Source of the DNA: Physella acuta
Taxonomy: Eukaryota > Mollusca > Gastropoda > Physidae
NCBI RefSeq assembly: GCF_028476545.1
Contig: NW_026733201.1
Span: 171,396 to 235,395, forward strand
DNA: 64,000 nt
Reading direction: 5' to 3'
Made by a program: the position numbers and the translations under genes. The notes below the pieces were generated by a model, which saw nothing but the letters and a program-made list of their open reading frames with translations, had not been told where the DNA came from and did not search any database. Of the stretch, positions 1 through 11,159 are shown piece by piece. The stretch's first letter is position 1; each line of letters begins with the position of its first letter.

Positions 1-190
1 TTCAGTATTTTAAAAGTGCAAATGACAAACAACGGATTCAGAGAAAACAAAATCAGGAGCTGAACGGCAAGAACTACTCCACAACGGCTGGCGTATTCTT
101 CAACTTTCAATTGGCTAAATCGATAATCGTACTAGAATGTAATAAATAAAACTTGAATATATTTTTGAAAAGTCGTCGGCTGAAAACTAG

Positions 191-689
191 AGATCACGGC
201 AAAATGACTTAACATAAAGATCATGACAAAATGACTTTACATAAAGATCATGACAAAATGACTTAACATAAAGATCATGACAAAATGACTTAACATAAAG
301 ATCATGACAAAATGACTTAACATAAAGATCATGACAAAATGACTTAACATAAAGATCATGACAAAATGACTTAACATAAAGATCATGGCAAAATGACTTA
401 ACATAAAGATCATGACAAAATGACTTAACATAAAGATCATGACAAAATGACTTAACATAAAGATCATGACAAAATGACTTAACATAAAGATCATGACAAA
501 ATGACTTAACATAAAGATCATGACAAAATGACTTAACATAAAGATCATGACAAAATGACTTAACATAAAGATCATGACAAAATGACTTAACATAAAGATC
601 ATGACAAAATGTCTTTACATAAAGACCATGACAAAATGACTTAACATAAAGATCATGACAAAATGACTTAACATAAATATCATGACAAA
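191..689. repeat. 27-bp minisatellite, about 18 copies
   Basis: Tandem array whose unit contains ATGACTTAACATAAAGATCA. Copies are nearly identical, with a few single-base variants at both ends. The period is a multiple of three, so the minus strand reads as an open nine-residue repeat (MIFMLSHFV). I regard that frame as an artefact of the repeat. Confidence 0.95.
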
Positions 690-1000
690 GAGTCTACAAC
701 AACATTACAAAACATTAACATACTAACATAAAGTCAATGGGTACTTCACACAAAATTAGCTTAAACACCTTACAATAATGTATAGCCTGACCTTACATAT
801 CCCTGAACTAAAACGCCACTATTCGAGAAAAAACATCCATCTACCCTGAAGGAAATCTTTGATCGATGAATGATCCTGTTCATTTGATGACAATAGGGGG
901 AAAAACATCACAGAATTTCACACCGCGGTTGCCTAGCAACTGTTTATTTTGTAGCGACTATTTCATATTACCAGAAAGCCCCACTTCCTTTGCATACGTC
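690..1000. other. unique AT-rich spacer, no gene seen
   Basis: Non-repetitive sequence between two arrays. I see no splice-bounded coding exon, RNA gene or transposon end. Confidence 0.5.
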
Positions 1001-1240
1001 ATCTACAGCTGTCCATCTACACAACTACACATTTTAAACTACACATCTCTATCTACACATCTGTATCTACACATCTATAGGTACACATTTAAAACTACAC
1101 ATTTAATCTAGACATCTTTATTTACACACTGTGTCTTCACATCACTACATTTACTTGAACTATACACATCCCTGTACATTTCATTTGGCATCTTTATCTA
1201 CACACATCACTCCCTACACATCTACACATCTCAACATCAA
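1001..1240. repeat. degenerate ~10-bp repeat (CTACACATCT)
   Basis: Loosely periodic CTACACATCT and TATCTACACATC words, too diverged for a fixed unit. A two-copy 19-bp repeat built on TCACGTGACCCACACCG follows at about 1258-1297. Confidence 0.6.
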
Positions 1241-1369
1241 CTGTTGGTGGCCCTGTTATCACGTGACCCACACCGTATCACGTGACCCACACCGTATCAC
1301 ACGGGGAGATGAGTTAAAACAAACACTCCAGGCTATGGGCTGTCTGCGCTAATTAAATCTCACGGGCCT

Positions 1370-2020
1370 GACTCTCTCAATAACGGGGGCTGACTCTCGC
1401 AATAACGGGGACTGACTCTGACTCTCGCATTAACGGGGGCTGACTCTCGCGATAACGGGGCCTGACTCTGACTCTCGCAATAACGGGGCCTGACTCTGAC
1501 TCTCGCATTAACGGGGGCTGACTCTCGCGATAACGGGGCCTGACTCTGACTCTCGCAATAACGGGGACTGACTCTGACTCTCGCATTAACGGGGGCTGAC
1601 TCTCGCGATAACGGGGCCTGACTCTGACTCTCGCAATAACGGGGCCTGACTCTGACTCTCGCAATAACAGGGGCTGACTCTCGCAATAACGGGGGCTGAC
1701 TCTCGCATTAACTGGGGCTGACTCTTGCATTTACAGGGGCTGACTCTTGCAATAACAGGGGCTGACTCTCGCCATAACAGGGGCTGACTCTCGCCATAAC
1801 AGGGGCTGACTCTCGCATTTACAGGACCTGAAGCTTTTAATAACGGGGGCTGATTCTCGCAATAACAGGGGCTGACTCTTGCATTTACAAGGGCTGACTC
1901 TCGCAATAACGGGGGCTGACTCTTGCATTTACATTGGCTGACTCTTGCATTTACAGGACCTGACTTGCAATAACGGGGACTGACTCTAATAGGGGCGAAT
2001 CTCACAGGACCAACTCTTGC
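1370..2020. repeat. ~22-bp and 29-bp GACTCTCGCAATAACGGGG minisatellite
   Basis: Tandem copies of GACTCTCGCAATAACGGGG, some with an extra GACTCT half-unit, which gives alternating 22-bp and about 28-29-bp steps. The left half is homogeneous. The right half (from about 1710) is diverged, with CATTTACAGG variants. Open minus-strand frames through it are low-complexity (ARVSPRYCESQ-like) and not taken as genes. Confidence 0.9.
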
Positions 2021-2032
2021 AACAGAGAGTGA

Positions 2033-2214
2033 TAATGGCAATGACTATAATATAATGGCAATGACTATAATATAATGGCAATGACTATAATATAATGGCA
2101 ATGACTATAATATAATGGCAATGACTATAATATAATGGCAATGACTATAATATAATGGCAATGACTATAATATAATGGCAATGACTATAATATAATGGCC
2201 ATGACTATAATATA
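2033..2214. repeat. 20-bp minisatellite, about 9 copies
   Basis: Near-perfect tandem repeat of AATGGCAATGACTATAATAT. It directly abuts the preceding unrelated array. Confidence 0.95.
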
Positions 2215-2676
2215 TTATGTTAATGATGATTCCACTGACGATAATATCTATGGCCCCCTGTCTTTGATGTGAACTTTGACCCCCATAGAATGCACCGCAT
2301 GAGATCAATATTTGTACAGTTATAGTGAACTACTTTAAAGAATACTACCTACAATATGACATCAGCTAAGAACGCGCTTGATAAACAGATGCAAATCATT
2401 CATTACGCAATATACCTACTTGTTGAACTATGTCGCATCTCTGATTGTGTCTATTTAAAGACTTATCAATTGCACACTTCTGGAGCCGTAGAATGTGGGT
2501 CAAAATGTCTAATTATAGTAACACTCAATGAGTGTGATGCAGCTCTTCTGGTGTAAGTGGATTAAAGCTGACAGTTACTGGAGATATCAGGTCACGTGAT
2601 TAAATTGGTACATGCTAAACGTCGACAGGGCAGCTCAAGGCTATTTTCTTTTTCCTTGTTATCATGCTGGTTCAGA
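2215..2676. other. spacer, no gene seen
   Basis: Unique sequence between arrays. A short open frame at 2356-2556 has no recognisable motif and no supporting splice context. Confidence 0.5.
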
Positions 2677-3249
2677 CCTTAGCCTTAGCCGTAGCCGTAG
2701 CCATAGTCGTAGTCGTAGTCGTAGCCGTAGCCGTAGCCGTAGCCATAGTCGTAGTCGTAGTCGTAGCCGTAGCCGTAGCCGTAGCCGTAGCCGTAGCCAT
2801 AGTCGTAGTCGTAGTCGTAGTCGTAGTCGTAGTCGTAGTCGTAGTCGTAGCCGTAGCCGTAGCCCTAGCCCTAGCCCTAGCCCTAGCCCTAGCCCTAGCC
2901 CTAGCCCTAGCCCTAGCCCTAGCCCTAGCCCTAGCCCTAGCCCTAGCCCTAGCCCTAGCCTTAGCCTTAGCCTAGCCCTAGCCCTAGCCCTAGCCCTAGC
3001 CCTAGCCCTAGCCCTAGCCCTAGCCCTAGCCCTAGCCCTAGCCCTAGCCCTAGCCCTAGCCCTAGCCCTAGCCCTAGCCCTAGCCCTAGCCCTAGCCCTA
3101 GCCCTAGCCCTAGCCCTAGCCCTAGCCCTAGCCCTAGCCCTAGCCCTAGCCCTAGCCCTAGCCCTAGCCCTAGCCCTAGCCCTAGCCCTAGCCCTAGCCC
3201 TAGCCCTAGCCCTAGCCCTAACCCTAGCCCTAGCCCTAGCCCTAGCCCT
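2677..3249. repeat. hexanucleotide array: TAGCCG/TAGTCG, then TAGCCC
   Basis: About 95 hexamers. The first 200 bp are blocks of TAGCCG and TAGTCG. From about 2862 the array becomes almost pure TAGCCC, interrupted once by a phase break near 2970. TAGCCC is one base from the telomeric CCCTAA hexamer, and a single true CCTAAC step occurs near 3220. The RS-rich and LA-rich open frames across it are repeat artefacts. Confidence 0.97.
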
Positions 3250-3368
3250 TAACTGCCCCTAAACCTAGCCTTTACAGTGATGTCGGCAGATATTTCTATA
3301 CTATTCTGCTGTTGTTTTTATTGAATACGATAAAATATCTAGTCAACTTTTAAAGTGTTGGTCTAAGT

Positions 3369-3575
3369 CAGGGGTCTCCAAACTACGGCCCGCGGGCCGA
3401 ATGCGGCCCGCGATGTCCTCTCATCCGGCCCGTGGAGATTTTTTTGTTCGGAAAAATCGTTTGTTGGTGATGGGTTTGCCCAGAAAAATCAAAGACATGC
3501 CTGGAAGAAACTGGCCCCCGAAATGAAATTTGATAGTTAATGCGGCCCTCGGCCTGAAAAGTTTGGAGACCCCTG
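3369..3575. mobile_element. hAT-type MITE, 207 bp
   Basis: Ends are CAGGGGTCTCCAAACT and its inverted match AGTTTGGAGACCCCTG. It is flanked by an 8-bp duplication with one mismatch (GTCTAAGT at 3361-3368, GTCTAAGA at 3576-3583). The terminal CAG..CTG, 8-bp duplication, short length and lack of coding capacity fit a non-autonomous hAT element. A second family member lies at 16354-16570 in the opposite orientation. Confidence 0.88.
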
Positions 3576-3883
3576 GTCTAAGACAAAGACAAAAATGGAA
3601 CAGTTAAACAAACCAGTTTATATTAATATTTGATGCCGGGTGATGGTAAGTAACTCTAGCTGATACATATATCCACCATAGACCAGAGATTGCCTAACAC
3701 TTGGTCCAATTCAATGAAACTAAAAGTTTGATCAACCCCCTACCACAAGGGGGGGGGGGGGGGGGGGGGGCGATGTCAGGTCACATGACCTGTGTACAGA
3801 TGTTGTACATGACTCATGTTTACTTAATGGCTGACACGTGCAGACATATTGAATTTATCTCAACTTCCGGCTCGTTAACTCAC
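3576..3883. other. spacer with a long poly-G tract
   Basis: Unique sequence containing an uninterrupted run of about 20 G near 3750-3770. No gene seen. Confidence 0.5.
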
Positions 3884-4913
3884 GCACGACGTGATCATAA
3901 CACTAGAGGACGCCACACGACGTGATCATAGCACTAGCGATTGCCACACAACGTGATCATAACACTTGAGATCCCAACGTGATCATAACACTCGAGATCA
4001 CGACACGACGTGATCATAACACTTGAGATCCCAACGTGATCATAACAGTTGAGATCACCACACGACGTGATCATAACACTTGAGATCACCACACGACGTG
4101 ATCATAACACTTGAGATCACCACACGACGTGATCACAACACTAGAGGCCGCCACACGACGTGATCATAACACTAGAGGCCGCCACACGACGTGATCATAA
4201 CACTTGAGATCACCACACGACGTGATCATAACACTTGAGATCACCACACGACGTGATCATAACACTTGAGATCACCACACGACGTGATCATAACACTTGA
4301 GATCCCAACGTGATCATAACACTTGAGATCAACACACGACGTGATCATAACACTTGAGATCACTACACGACGTGATCATAACACTTGAGATCAACACACG
4401 ACGTGATCATAACACTTGAGATCACGACACGACGTGATCACAACACTAGAGGCCGCCACACGACGTGATCATAACACTAGAGGCAGCCACACGACGTGAT
4501 CCTAACACTTGAGATCACTACACGACGTGATCATAACACTTGAGATCACCACACGACGTGATCATAACACTTGAGATCAACACACGACGTGATCATAACA
4601 CTTGAGATCACTACACGACGTGATCATAACACTTGAGATCAACACACGACGTGATCATAACACTTGAGATCACGACACGACGTGATCACAACACTAGAGG
4701 CCGCCACACGACGTGATCATAACACTAGAGGCCGCCACACGACGTGATCATAACACTAGAGGCAGCCACACGACGTGATCCTAACACTTGAGATCACTAC
4801 ACTACGTGATCATAACACTTGAGATCACCACACGACGTGATCATAACACTTGAGATCACCACACAGCGTGATCATAACACTTGAGATCACCACATGACGT
4901 GATCATAACACTT
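3884..4913. repeat. ~31-bp minisatellite (ACGACGTGATCATAACACTT)
   Basis: About 33 copies sharing ACGACGTGATCATAACACTT, followed by GAGATCACCAC. Variants with AGAGGCCGCC or shortened GAGATCCCA units recur in ordered blocks, which suggests repeated amplification of multi-unit segments. Confidence 0.95.
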
Positions 4914-6108
4914 CGGATACCTGTCTCTTAGAGTTTGATTAATCTTAAGCCAAATCGGATTACTTTGATCAGAAGGCCTTAAGAAATCTTTAGAGTACTT
5001 GGATTATTAAGTTTTAAATTGTAAGGGTGTATGAAAGAATTTAACAAATACTTGATACCAAGCTTTAAATTTACTTGAGCCAATACTTAGTTTAAAATTT
5101 GATTGATTTTTTTATAGCTGCCTTTATAGTCACTTTAAGAAACAAGAGATTACTTGATACATGTATTTGCTAGATTAACTTAAATTCGATGTTCGCTATA
5201 AACACTAAGTACATGGACATAAAAGGCTCTAATGGATAATTCCTCATCAACTTAATCTTCAAAGAAATGTCTCTAAAAATACAAGAAATTATCCATTTGA
5301 AGTCTAATAGCTGTTTCAACTTAACACGGTGCTACAAAAATCAATAGTTTGAGTTTGAATGAAAGGGATTATAGTGATACAATTGAACAGTTTTCACGGT
5401 ATTTCCTTTAAATAGTTCAAGCTACACAAAAGACTAGCCTCGTTTTAATAAAAAAAAAAAACATGCCTTGTGTTTACATCGTTCTGTCCCCTTGTTTGAC
5501 GGTAATTTAAACACGTAGTCTATGTACTTTTAGTATTAACTACATTTTCTCTTTTCACGTGGTTAGCCATTCAGGGTATTTGTCAATAATCATTTCTATT
5601 ACTTTCCGTTTTAATCTAACGGCGAGAAGGAACGCGTTTTAAGCATTGATTAACGTAACTGTATCCTATTTGTAAACATTATAAACACACGTCTTCATAG
5701 TGAGAGTACACCACAGGAAGGGAGATAACTTTTAACATAGGTCGCGGGGAGATAACTATAATAAAAAACCATATCCAAATACTCAGGCTTAAATATTGCT
5801 GGGTTGAATTATTTATAGCTGATTCTGTATTCACGTTCTTGATTTTGAAACACATTTCCAAATAATAAAAAGTTAAATCGAGTCAAGATTTCCATCTGAA
5901 AGTTTCTTTTCTTCGCGACTTAAAACCTTCCAAGTTCCGATTCATTCAATTTAATCTCACATCTATATTAAAGGTCAAGTTTCCAGCGTCGCTAGGCAAC
6001 TAATTGCAGTTGGGCGAGTTACTTCAGTGTTCTAGAGAAAAAAGCCATAAAAGGGTTCCAATGATTTCAGGGCAACTCAAGATTACACTCGATTAAAGAC
6101 TGCGTTAC
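4914..6108. other. AT-rich unique sequence, no gene seen
   Basis: About 1.2 kb without recognisable exons, transposon ends or arrays. A 60-codon minus-strand frame at 5679-5861 shows no motif. Confidence 0.5.
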
Positions 6109-6155
6109 CTCAGTTACTGCGTTACTTCAGTTACTGCGTTACTTCAATTACTTCA
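6109..6155. repeat. short 17-18-bp tandem repeat
   Basis: About 2.7 copies of CTGCGTTACTTCAGTTA just upstream of the larger 27-bp array. Confidence 0.7.
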
Positions 6156-6181
6156 GCTCAGTACCGTCGTGTGCTGTCCTG

Positions 6182-6990
6182 TAGATGGTGAGACTAAGGT
6201 GGTTTCTCTAGATGATGAGACAAAGGTGGTTTCTCTAGATGGTGAGACTAAGGTGGTTTCTCTAGATGATGAGACAAAGGTGGTTTCTCTAGATGGTGAG
6301 ACTAAGGTGGTTTCTCTAGAATCTAGATGGTGAGACTAAGGTGGTTTCTCTAGATGGTGAGACTAAGGTGGTTTCTCTAGATGGTGAGACTAAGGTGGTT
6401 TCTCTAGATGATGAGACAAAGGTGGTTTCTCTAGATGGTGAGACTAAGGTGGTTTCTCTAGATGGTGAGACTAAGGTGGTTTCTCTAGATGATGAGACTA
6501 AGGTGGTTTCTCTAGATGGTGAGACTAAGGTGGTTTCTCTAGATGGTGAGACTAAGGTGGTTTCTCTAGATGGTGAGACTAAGGTGGTTTCTCTAGATGG
6601 TGAGAATAAGGTGGTTTCTCTAGCTGGTGAGACAAAGGTGGTTTCTCTAGATGGTGAGACGAAGGTGGTTTTTCTAGATGGTGAGACAAAGGTGGCTTCT
6701 CTAGATGGTGAGACAAAGGTGGCTTCTCTAGATGGTGAGACAAAGGTGGTTTCTCTAGATGGTGAGACAAAGGTGGCTTCTCTAGATGGTGAGACAAAGG
6801 TGGTTTATCTAGATGGTGAGACAAAGGTGGTTTATCTAGCTGGTGAGACAAAGGTGGTTTCTGTAGATGGTGAGACAAAGGTGGTTTCTCTAGATGATGA
6901 GACTAAGGTGGTTTCTCTAGATGGTGAGACTAAGGTGGTATATCTAGATGGTGAGACAAATGTGGTTTCTCTAGTAGGTGAGACTAAGCA
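6182..6990. repeat. 27-bp minisatellite (GATGGTGAGACTAAGGTGGT)
   Basis: About 30 copies whose unit begins GATGGTGAGACTAAGGTGGT and ends TTCTCTA. Variants (AGACAAAGG, GATGATGAG, GTTTATC) are grouped. A plus-strand frame at 6341-7042 reads as a nine-residue repeat, VSLDGETKV. It starts within the array, ends shortly after it, and lacks splice or promoter context, so I do not call it a gene. Confidence 0.95.
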
Positions 6991-7651
6991 GACTAATCAA
7001 TGCTTTAACATAATAGATTATAATTATTCCAGTCTTTCGTAAATGGTTTAAAAAGGTATCACCAAAATGTCCACTCCCCCCCCCCCCGCACACAAACCCC
7101 ACTTCTTCCATGTTACGTTACATCCACTAATGTCAAACAATTTTCGACAGTAAAGTTTGAATGTTAGTAGACTAAAGTAACAGTTCTAGGCGGTGTCAGG
7201 CAGATCATGTGATATAGACAGTGAAGGGGGGGGGGGTGGGTGGGGGGGGGGCACTTGAAATTTTCGAGGGGGGGGCTAAAATTTTTGGGGGTGGACACTG
7301 TTAAAGTATATGTTTTCTATATATAATCCATATCGTTGGAAGAAACTCTAGATATAGATGGTGTCTGGATGATCACGTGATGTGTTGTCAGGCTGATGAT
7401 ATTGTGTAAGACGTCAAACTCATGTAGCTTGGTGATTTAAAACAACTTGTTATAAATCTATAAATAGAGCAGGTGACCCTGACATGTGTGCTATGTGACG
7501 TCAATGGCACATATGTGTTGGAGGAAATCCCTTTCGTAATGTGACTATAAAAAGAATATAGCTTTAGCATGTTTTCATTGTGTGCTCGCCAGATATGCAT
7601 TTCCTATCTCCCAATGTAAACGGGTAATTGGAGGGGAGAACAATTTTGAAG
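6991..7651. other. spacer with poly-C and poly-G tracts, no gene seen
   Basis: Contains a poly-C run near 7076-7088 and G-rich runs at about 7226-7275. No coding exon, RNA or transposon ends recognised. Confidence 0.5.
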
Positions 7652-8297
7652 CAACACAACTTGGCAATACGACTTGGTAACACAACTTGGCAATACGACT
7701 TGGTAACACAACTTGGCAATACAACTTGGTAACACAACTTGGCAATACGACTTGGTAACACAACTTGGAAATACGACTTGGTAACACAACTTGGAAATAC
7801 GACTTGGTAACACAACTTGGCAATACAACTTGGTAACACAACTTGGAAATACGACTTGGCAAAACACAGCTTGGCAATACGACTTGGCAACACAACTTGG
7901 AAATACGACTTGGCAAAAACAACTTGGCAATACGACTTGGCAAAACACAGCTTGGCAATACGACTTGGCAAAACACAACTTGGCAATACGACTTGGCAAA
8001 ACACAACTTGGCAATACGACTTGGCAAAACACAGCTTGGCAATACGACTTGGCAAAACACAACTTGGCAATACGACTTGGCAAAACACAACTTGGCAATA
8101 CGACTTGGCAAAACACAACTTGGCAATACGACTTGGCAAAACACAACTTGGCAATACGACTTGGCAAAACACAACTTGGCAATACGACTTGGCAACACAA
8201 CTTGGCAATGCGACTTAGCAACACAACTTGGAAATACGACTTGGCAAAACACAACTTGGCAGTACGACTTGGCAACACAACTTGGCAATGCGACTTA
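7652..8297. repeat. composite minisatellite of ACTTGGCAATACGACTTGG
   Basis: Built from two alternating half-units, ACTTGGCAATACG and ACTTGGCAAAACACA, giving periods of about 26-29 bp. The left part carries TTGGTAACACA variants and the right part TTGGCAAAACACA. Several frames on both strands stay open, as expected for a short stop-free repeat. Confidence 0.95.
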
Positions 8298-8849
8298 CCA
8301 TCAGCCTACTGGTACTGTAAACCATCATTACCTGGCAACTTTTAAAATCACAAACTACATGTCTAATGCAAACAATTGGCATATCTACTTGACAGACAGC
8401 TGACATGCCCCCAAACACACGACTGTAAACTCCAGATCAACCACTGGTATAGAACACAACCCCCCCCCCCCCCACGACATATCAAAAACTACTTTTCCAC
8501 ACCGATCTCGTCTCTTTATTAACACCAACTATCACACAGATTCAATCACTCGGAGTACCATAAACTTTGAATCAATACCAAAATATTTGGATCTCCAATA
8601 ACACACGTAATCCAACCCTCTCTCTCTTCTTATCGCAAGGTAAATACGATCCTGCCAGATCTCATAATATTTATCATATCACACACAAATCACTTCAGAG
8701 ATCAATTCGTGTATAACATATCCTATGACGAGCGACAAAAAATCTGGAAACAATATCACAATAAGTTTCCCTTCAAGTTTATCAAGGATATTTTTCTGGA
8801 GATGAACGCAGTGAAATAAATCTAAATATTTCAAGTTACAACTTAACGT
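8298..8849. other. spacer, no gene seen
   Basis: Unique AT-rich sequence with a poly-C tract near 8461-8473. No gene or mobile element ends found. Confidence 0.5.
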
Positions 8850-8965
8850 GAATTGTTATACATTTCTTGTAATAACTTACGGAGTATAAAGTTACAGCTA
8901 AAATACAAATTGTTATACTCTTCATGTAATAACTCCTGGTGTATAAAGTTACAACTTAATGTGAA
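8850..8965. repeat. ~69-bp repeat, about 1.7 copies
   Basis: Two diverged tandem copies sharing GTATAAAGTTACA, TTGTTATAC and TGTAATAACT blocks. Confidence 0.7.
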
Positions 8966-9284
8966 TTATTCCACCGTCATTAAAAACCTTTTGGTACGTA
9001 TTCATTTAAAGACAAACGTGAATCGCTTTTGTTTTCATTTAATCCAAATTTTCTGTACGTATTGATGTGATGAGCACTAGAATAGTTACGTCATGCGCAG
9101 TCAAGCGTACAGTTGGTTTTAATCTAACCGGTCGACCGGTTGATCTCTATCACTGTTTAATTGGTTTGACCGGTTCGATTGATGACCGTCGACATCATCT
9201 GTTTAGTTATCTGTGCCGGTCGAGTTAAACCAGCCGGCAAGTTGTGCTGATTGGGGGGGGGGGGGGGGGAATATATACACTATT
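8966..9284. other. spacer with 16-bp palindrome and poly-G
   Basis: Contains the perfect palindrome AACCGGTCGACCGGTT at 9126-9141, with further CCGGT words nearby, then a run of about 18 G near 9252-9269. No gene seen. Confidence 0.55.
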
Positions 9285-9550
9285 TTTTAATGCAGTCTTC
9301 TATCATGCGTGATTTTAAAATATTTTCAGTCTTTTATCATGCGTGGTTTTAAAATATTTTCAGTCTTTTATCATGCGTTGTTTTAAAATATTTTTAATGC
9401 AGTCTTTTATCATGCGTGGTTTTAAAATATTTTCAGTCTTTTCAGTCTTTTATCATGCGTGGTTTTAAAATATGTTCAGTCTTTTATCATGCTTGATTTA
9501 AAAATATTTTTAATGCAGTCTTTTATCATGCGTGGTTTTAAAATATTTTC
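9285..9550. repeat. ~34-bp minisatellite (CAGTCTTTTATCATGCGTGG)
   Basis: About seven copies of CAGTCTTTTATCATGCGTGG followed by TTTTAAAATATTTT. Some copies carry an inserted TTTAATG, so the period varies. Confidence 0.92.
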
Positions 9551-9901
9551 TATTGTTTAAATACATCGCAGCTGAAGTTTCCTTTGGAGGTAATTTCACG
9601 TGACTTTTATCCCAGTCCTGCCAGTTTAATATTCCGACAGTTCGACTGAACGAAGGGGTTTGTTTCCCCTGATGAGAGGTAAAAGGTTAACTTCCCCTGA
9701 AAGCAATAATTCGAACATTAAGGCCTGTTAATAAAAGTAGTTTTTTTATGGTCAAATCGAATAATTACTTTTTAGCATTACGGTTACGTAAAGACATTTC
9801 CTTCAGTCGACTAATTAAAGATGCTTAGCCTAATTAGCCAAGATTCTACCTCTGCGTGTGTTAAGTTTGTGACGTCACAATTTAAAAAAATACAGTGGTT
9901 A
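9551..9901. other. spacer, no gene seen
   Basis: Unique sequence. Includes a TGACGTCA palindrome near 9871 with no adjacent exon that I can support. Confidence 0.45.
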
Positions 9902-10247
9902 CCTTGCCTTTCTTAATATGTGACTTTATTAATGGTGATTGCCTTTGGTGATATGTGACTTGATTAATGGTGACTGCCTTTGGTGATATGTGACTTGATT
10001 AATGGTGACTGTCTTTGGTGATATGTGACTTGATTAATGGTGACTGTCTTTGGTGAAATGCGACTTGATTAATGGTGACTGTCTTTGGTGAAATGTGACT
10101 TGATTAATGGTGACTGTCTTTGGTGATATGTGACTTGATTAATGGTGACTGTCTTTGGTGAAATGTGACTTGATTAATGGTGACTGTCTTTGGTGATATG
10201 TGACTTGATTAATGGTGACTGTCTTTGGTGAAATGTGACTTGATTAA
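9902..10247. repeat. 35-bp minisatellite, about 10 copies
   Basis: Tandem unit containing TGTGACTTGATTAATGGTGA. Copies alternate between GGTGATATG and GGTGAAATG variants. Confidence 0.95.
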
Positions 10248-10517
10248 TTGCGACCAAAAGGACCAGTTGGGGTCACTGACCACACGATCCCTTCATATGC
10301 CGAGCTCACTGAAACAGGTGAACTCTACTTCACCTGCCACATGGATCGTTTGGTTCAAAGGGTACTTTTTCCCCTTACATATTACTATTAGCTACTGACC
10401 TTTATATTTAACTATAGTTTTTACTTTGTTAAAAAAATCAAATGTTCCATTTATTTGACGGACCTACACTCCGGAAGTCCGTGTTGACCTAATATGAATG
10501 ACCCCTGCCAGTTTCAG

Positions 10518-10834
10518 GCCTGCTGGACATGGGTGCCGGCCCCACCAGGGAGACAGAGCCGGCTGTCCGACCAGATACGGACGAGCCCACTGACCCCGAC
10601 AAACCGTCACAGGTCACTGAACTCCATGATCCAGTCACCAAGTTTAATGCCAGGAAAAAGTGGGGAGCAGCCGCCATTAAACTCGCAGCGACCACCGCTT
10701 TCCACAGGGCGAGTCGCCAAGCTAAAGACAGACAAGCCAAAAGCTCTACTGTAGACCAATCTGACAGTAATACGTTGGGAAACCGGGTGGCTTCCCTTAG
10801 CAGGGGAGACAATCGTTCAAAGGAATACAACCAA
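10518..10834 (+). CDS. candidate internal exon with CaM-kinase-like calmodulin-binding segment
   Basis: An open 317-nt block bounded by a plausible acceptor (CAGTTTCAG) and donor (CAA|GTAATA). It is compositionally unlike its AT-rich surroundings. It encodes 105 residues: an acidic, Pro/Thr-rich start, then TKFNARKKWGAAAIKL, then a Ser/Lys/Gln-rich tail. The FNAR-K-x-x-AA pattern resembles the autoinhibitory and calmodulin-binding helix of CaMKIV (FNARRKLKAAV), which is recalled family knowledge and not a database hit. The donor phase (0) matches a possible next exon at 11086, where TTTAG is followed by LSAESKEDGG-type sequence. No kinase-domain exon is visible, so the parent gene is unknown and this may be a relic or chance frame. 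Confidence 0.4.
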
Positions 10835-11159
10835 GTAATAATTTTACTTCTTATTTGAAAAATACTATACTTGATATAAACAAAAATAAATAAAAGAAAA
10901 AGATTTAATGTATCAGGCAAATAAAAACTATTTTTGCATATACTTCTATCTATTAAAAAAAAACCTCAAACCGGCATATCTGTAAAAACACTAGTTTTAG
11001 AACAACACACTATACAAATAAATAGTTGATAAAATGATTTGTACAGTTAATATATTTTACTGATGTTAGTATTTTTCTGATTTAGCTTTCTGCGGAAAGC
11101 AAAGAAGATGGTGGCGTCATATTGTATGGCAACGGTGCTGGAAGTATCATAAGGACACT

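Noticed and set aside
2862-3249. Chromosome end (true telomere)
   Set aside because: The hexamer is TAGCCC rather than CCCTAA, lies internally and is followed by 60 kb of ordinary sequence.
2612-3262. RS-domain-like protein (Ser-Arg repeats then Ala-Leu repeats)
   Set aside because: It is the direct translation of a hexanucleotide array, and all frames of the array give dipeptide repeats.
6341-7042. Repeat protein with VSLDGETKV units
   Set aside because: The frame starts within a 27-bp minisatellite, and the array edges show no exon structure or promoter. The sequence is open because 27 is divisible by three.
7564-8403. Several overlapping open frames of 130-240 codons
   Set aside because: Shadows of one tandem array in five frames.
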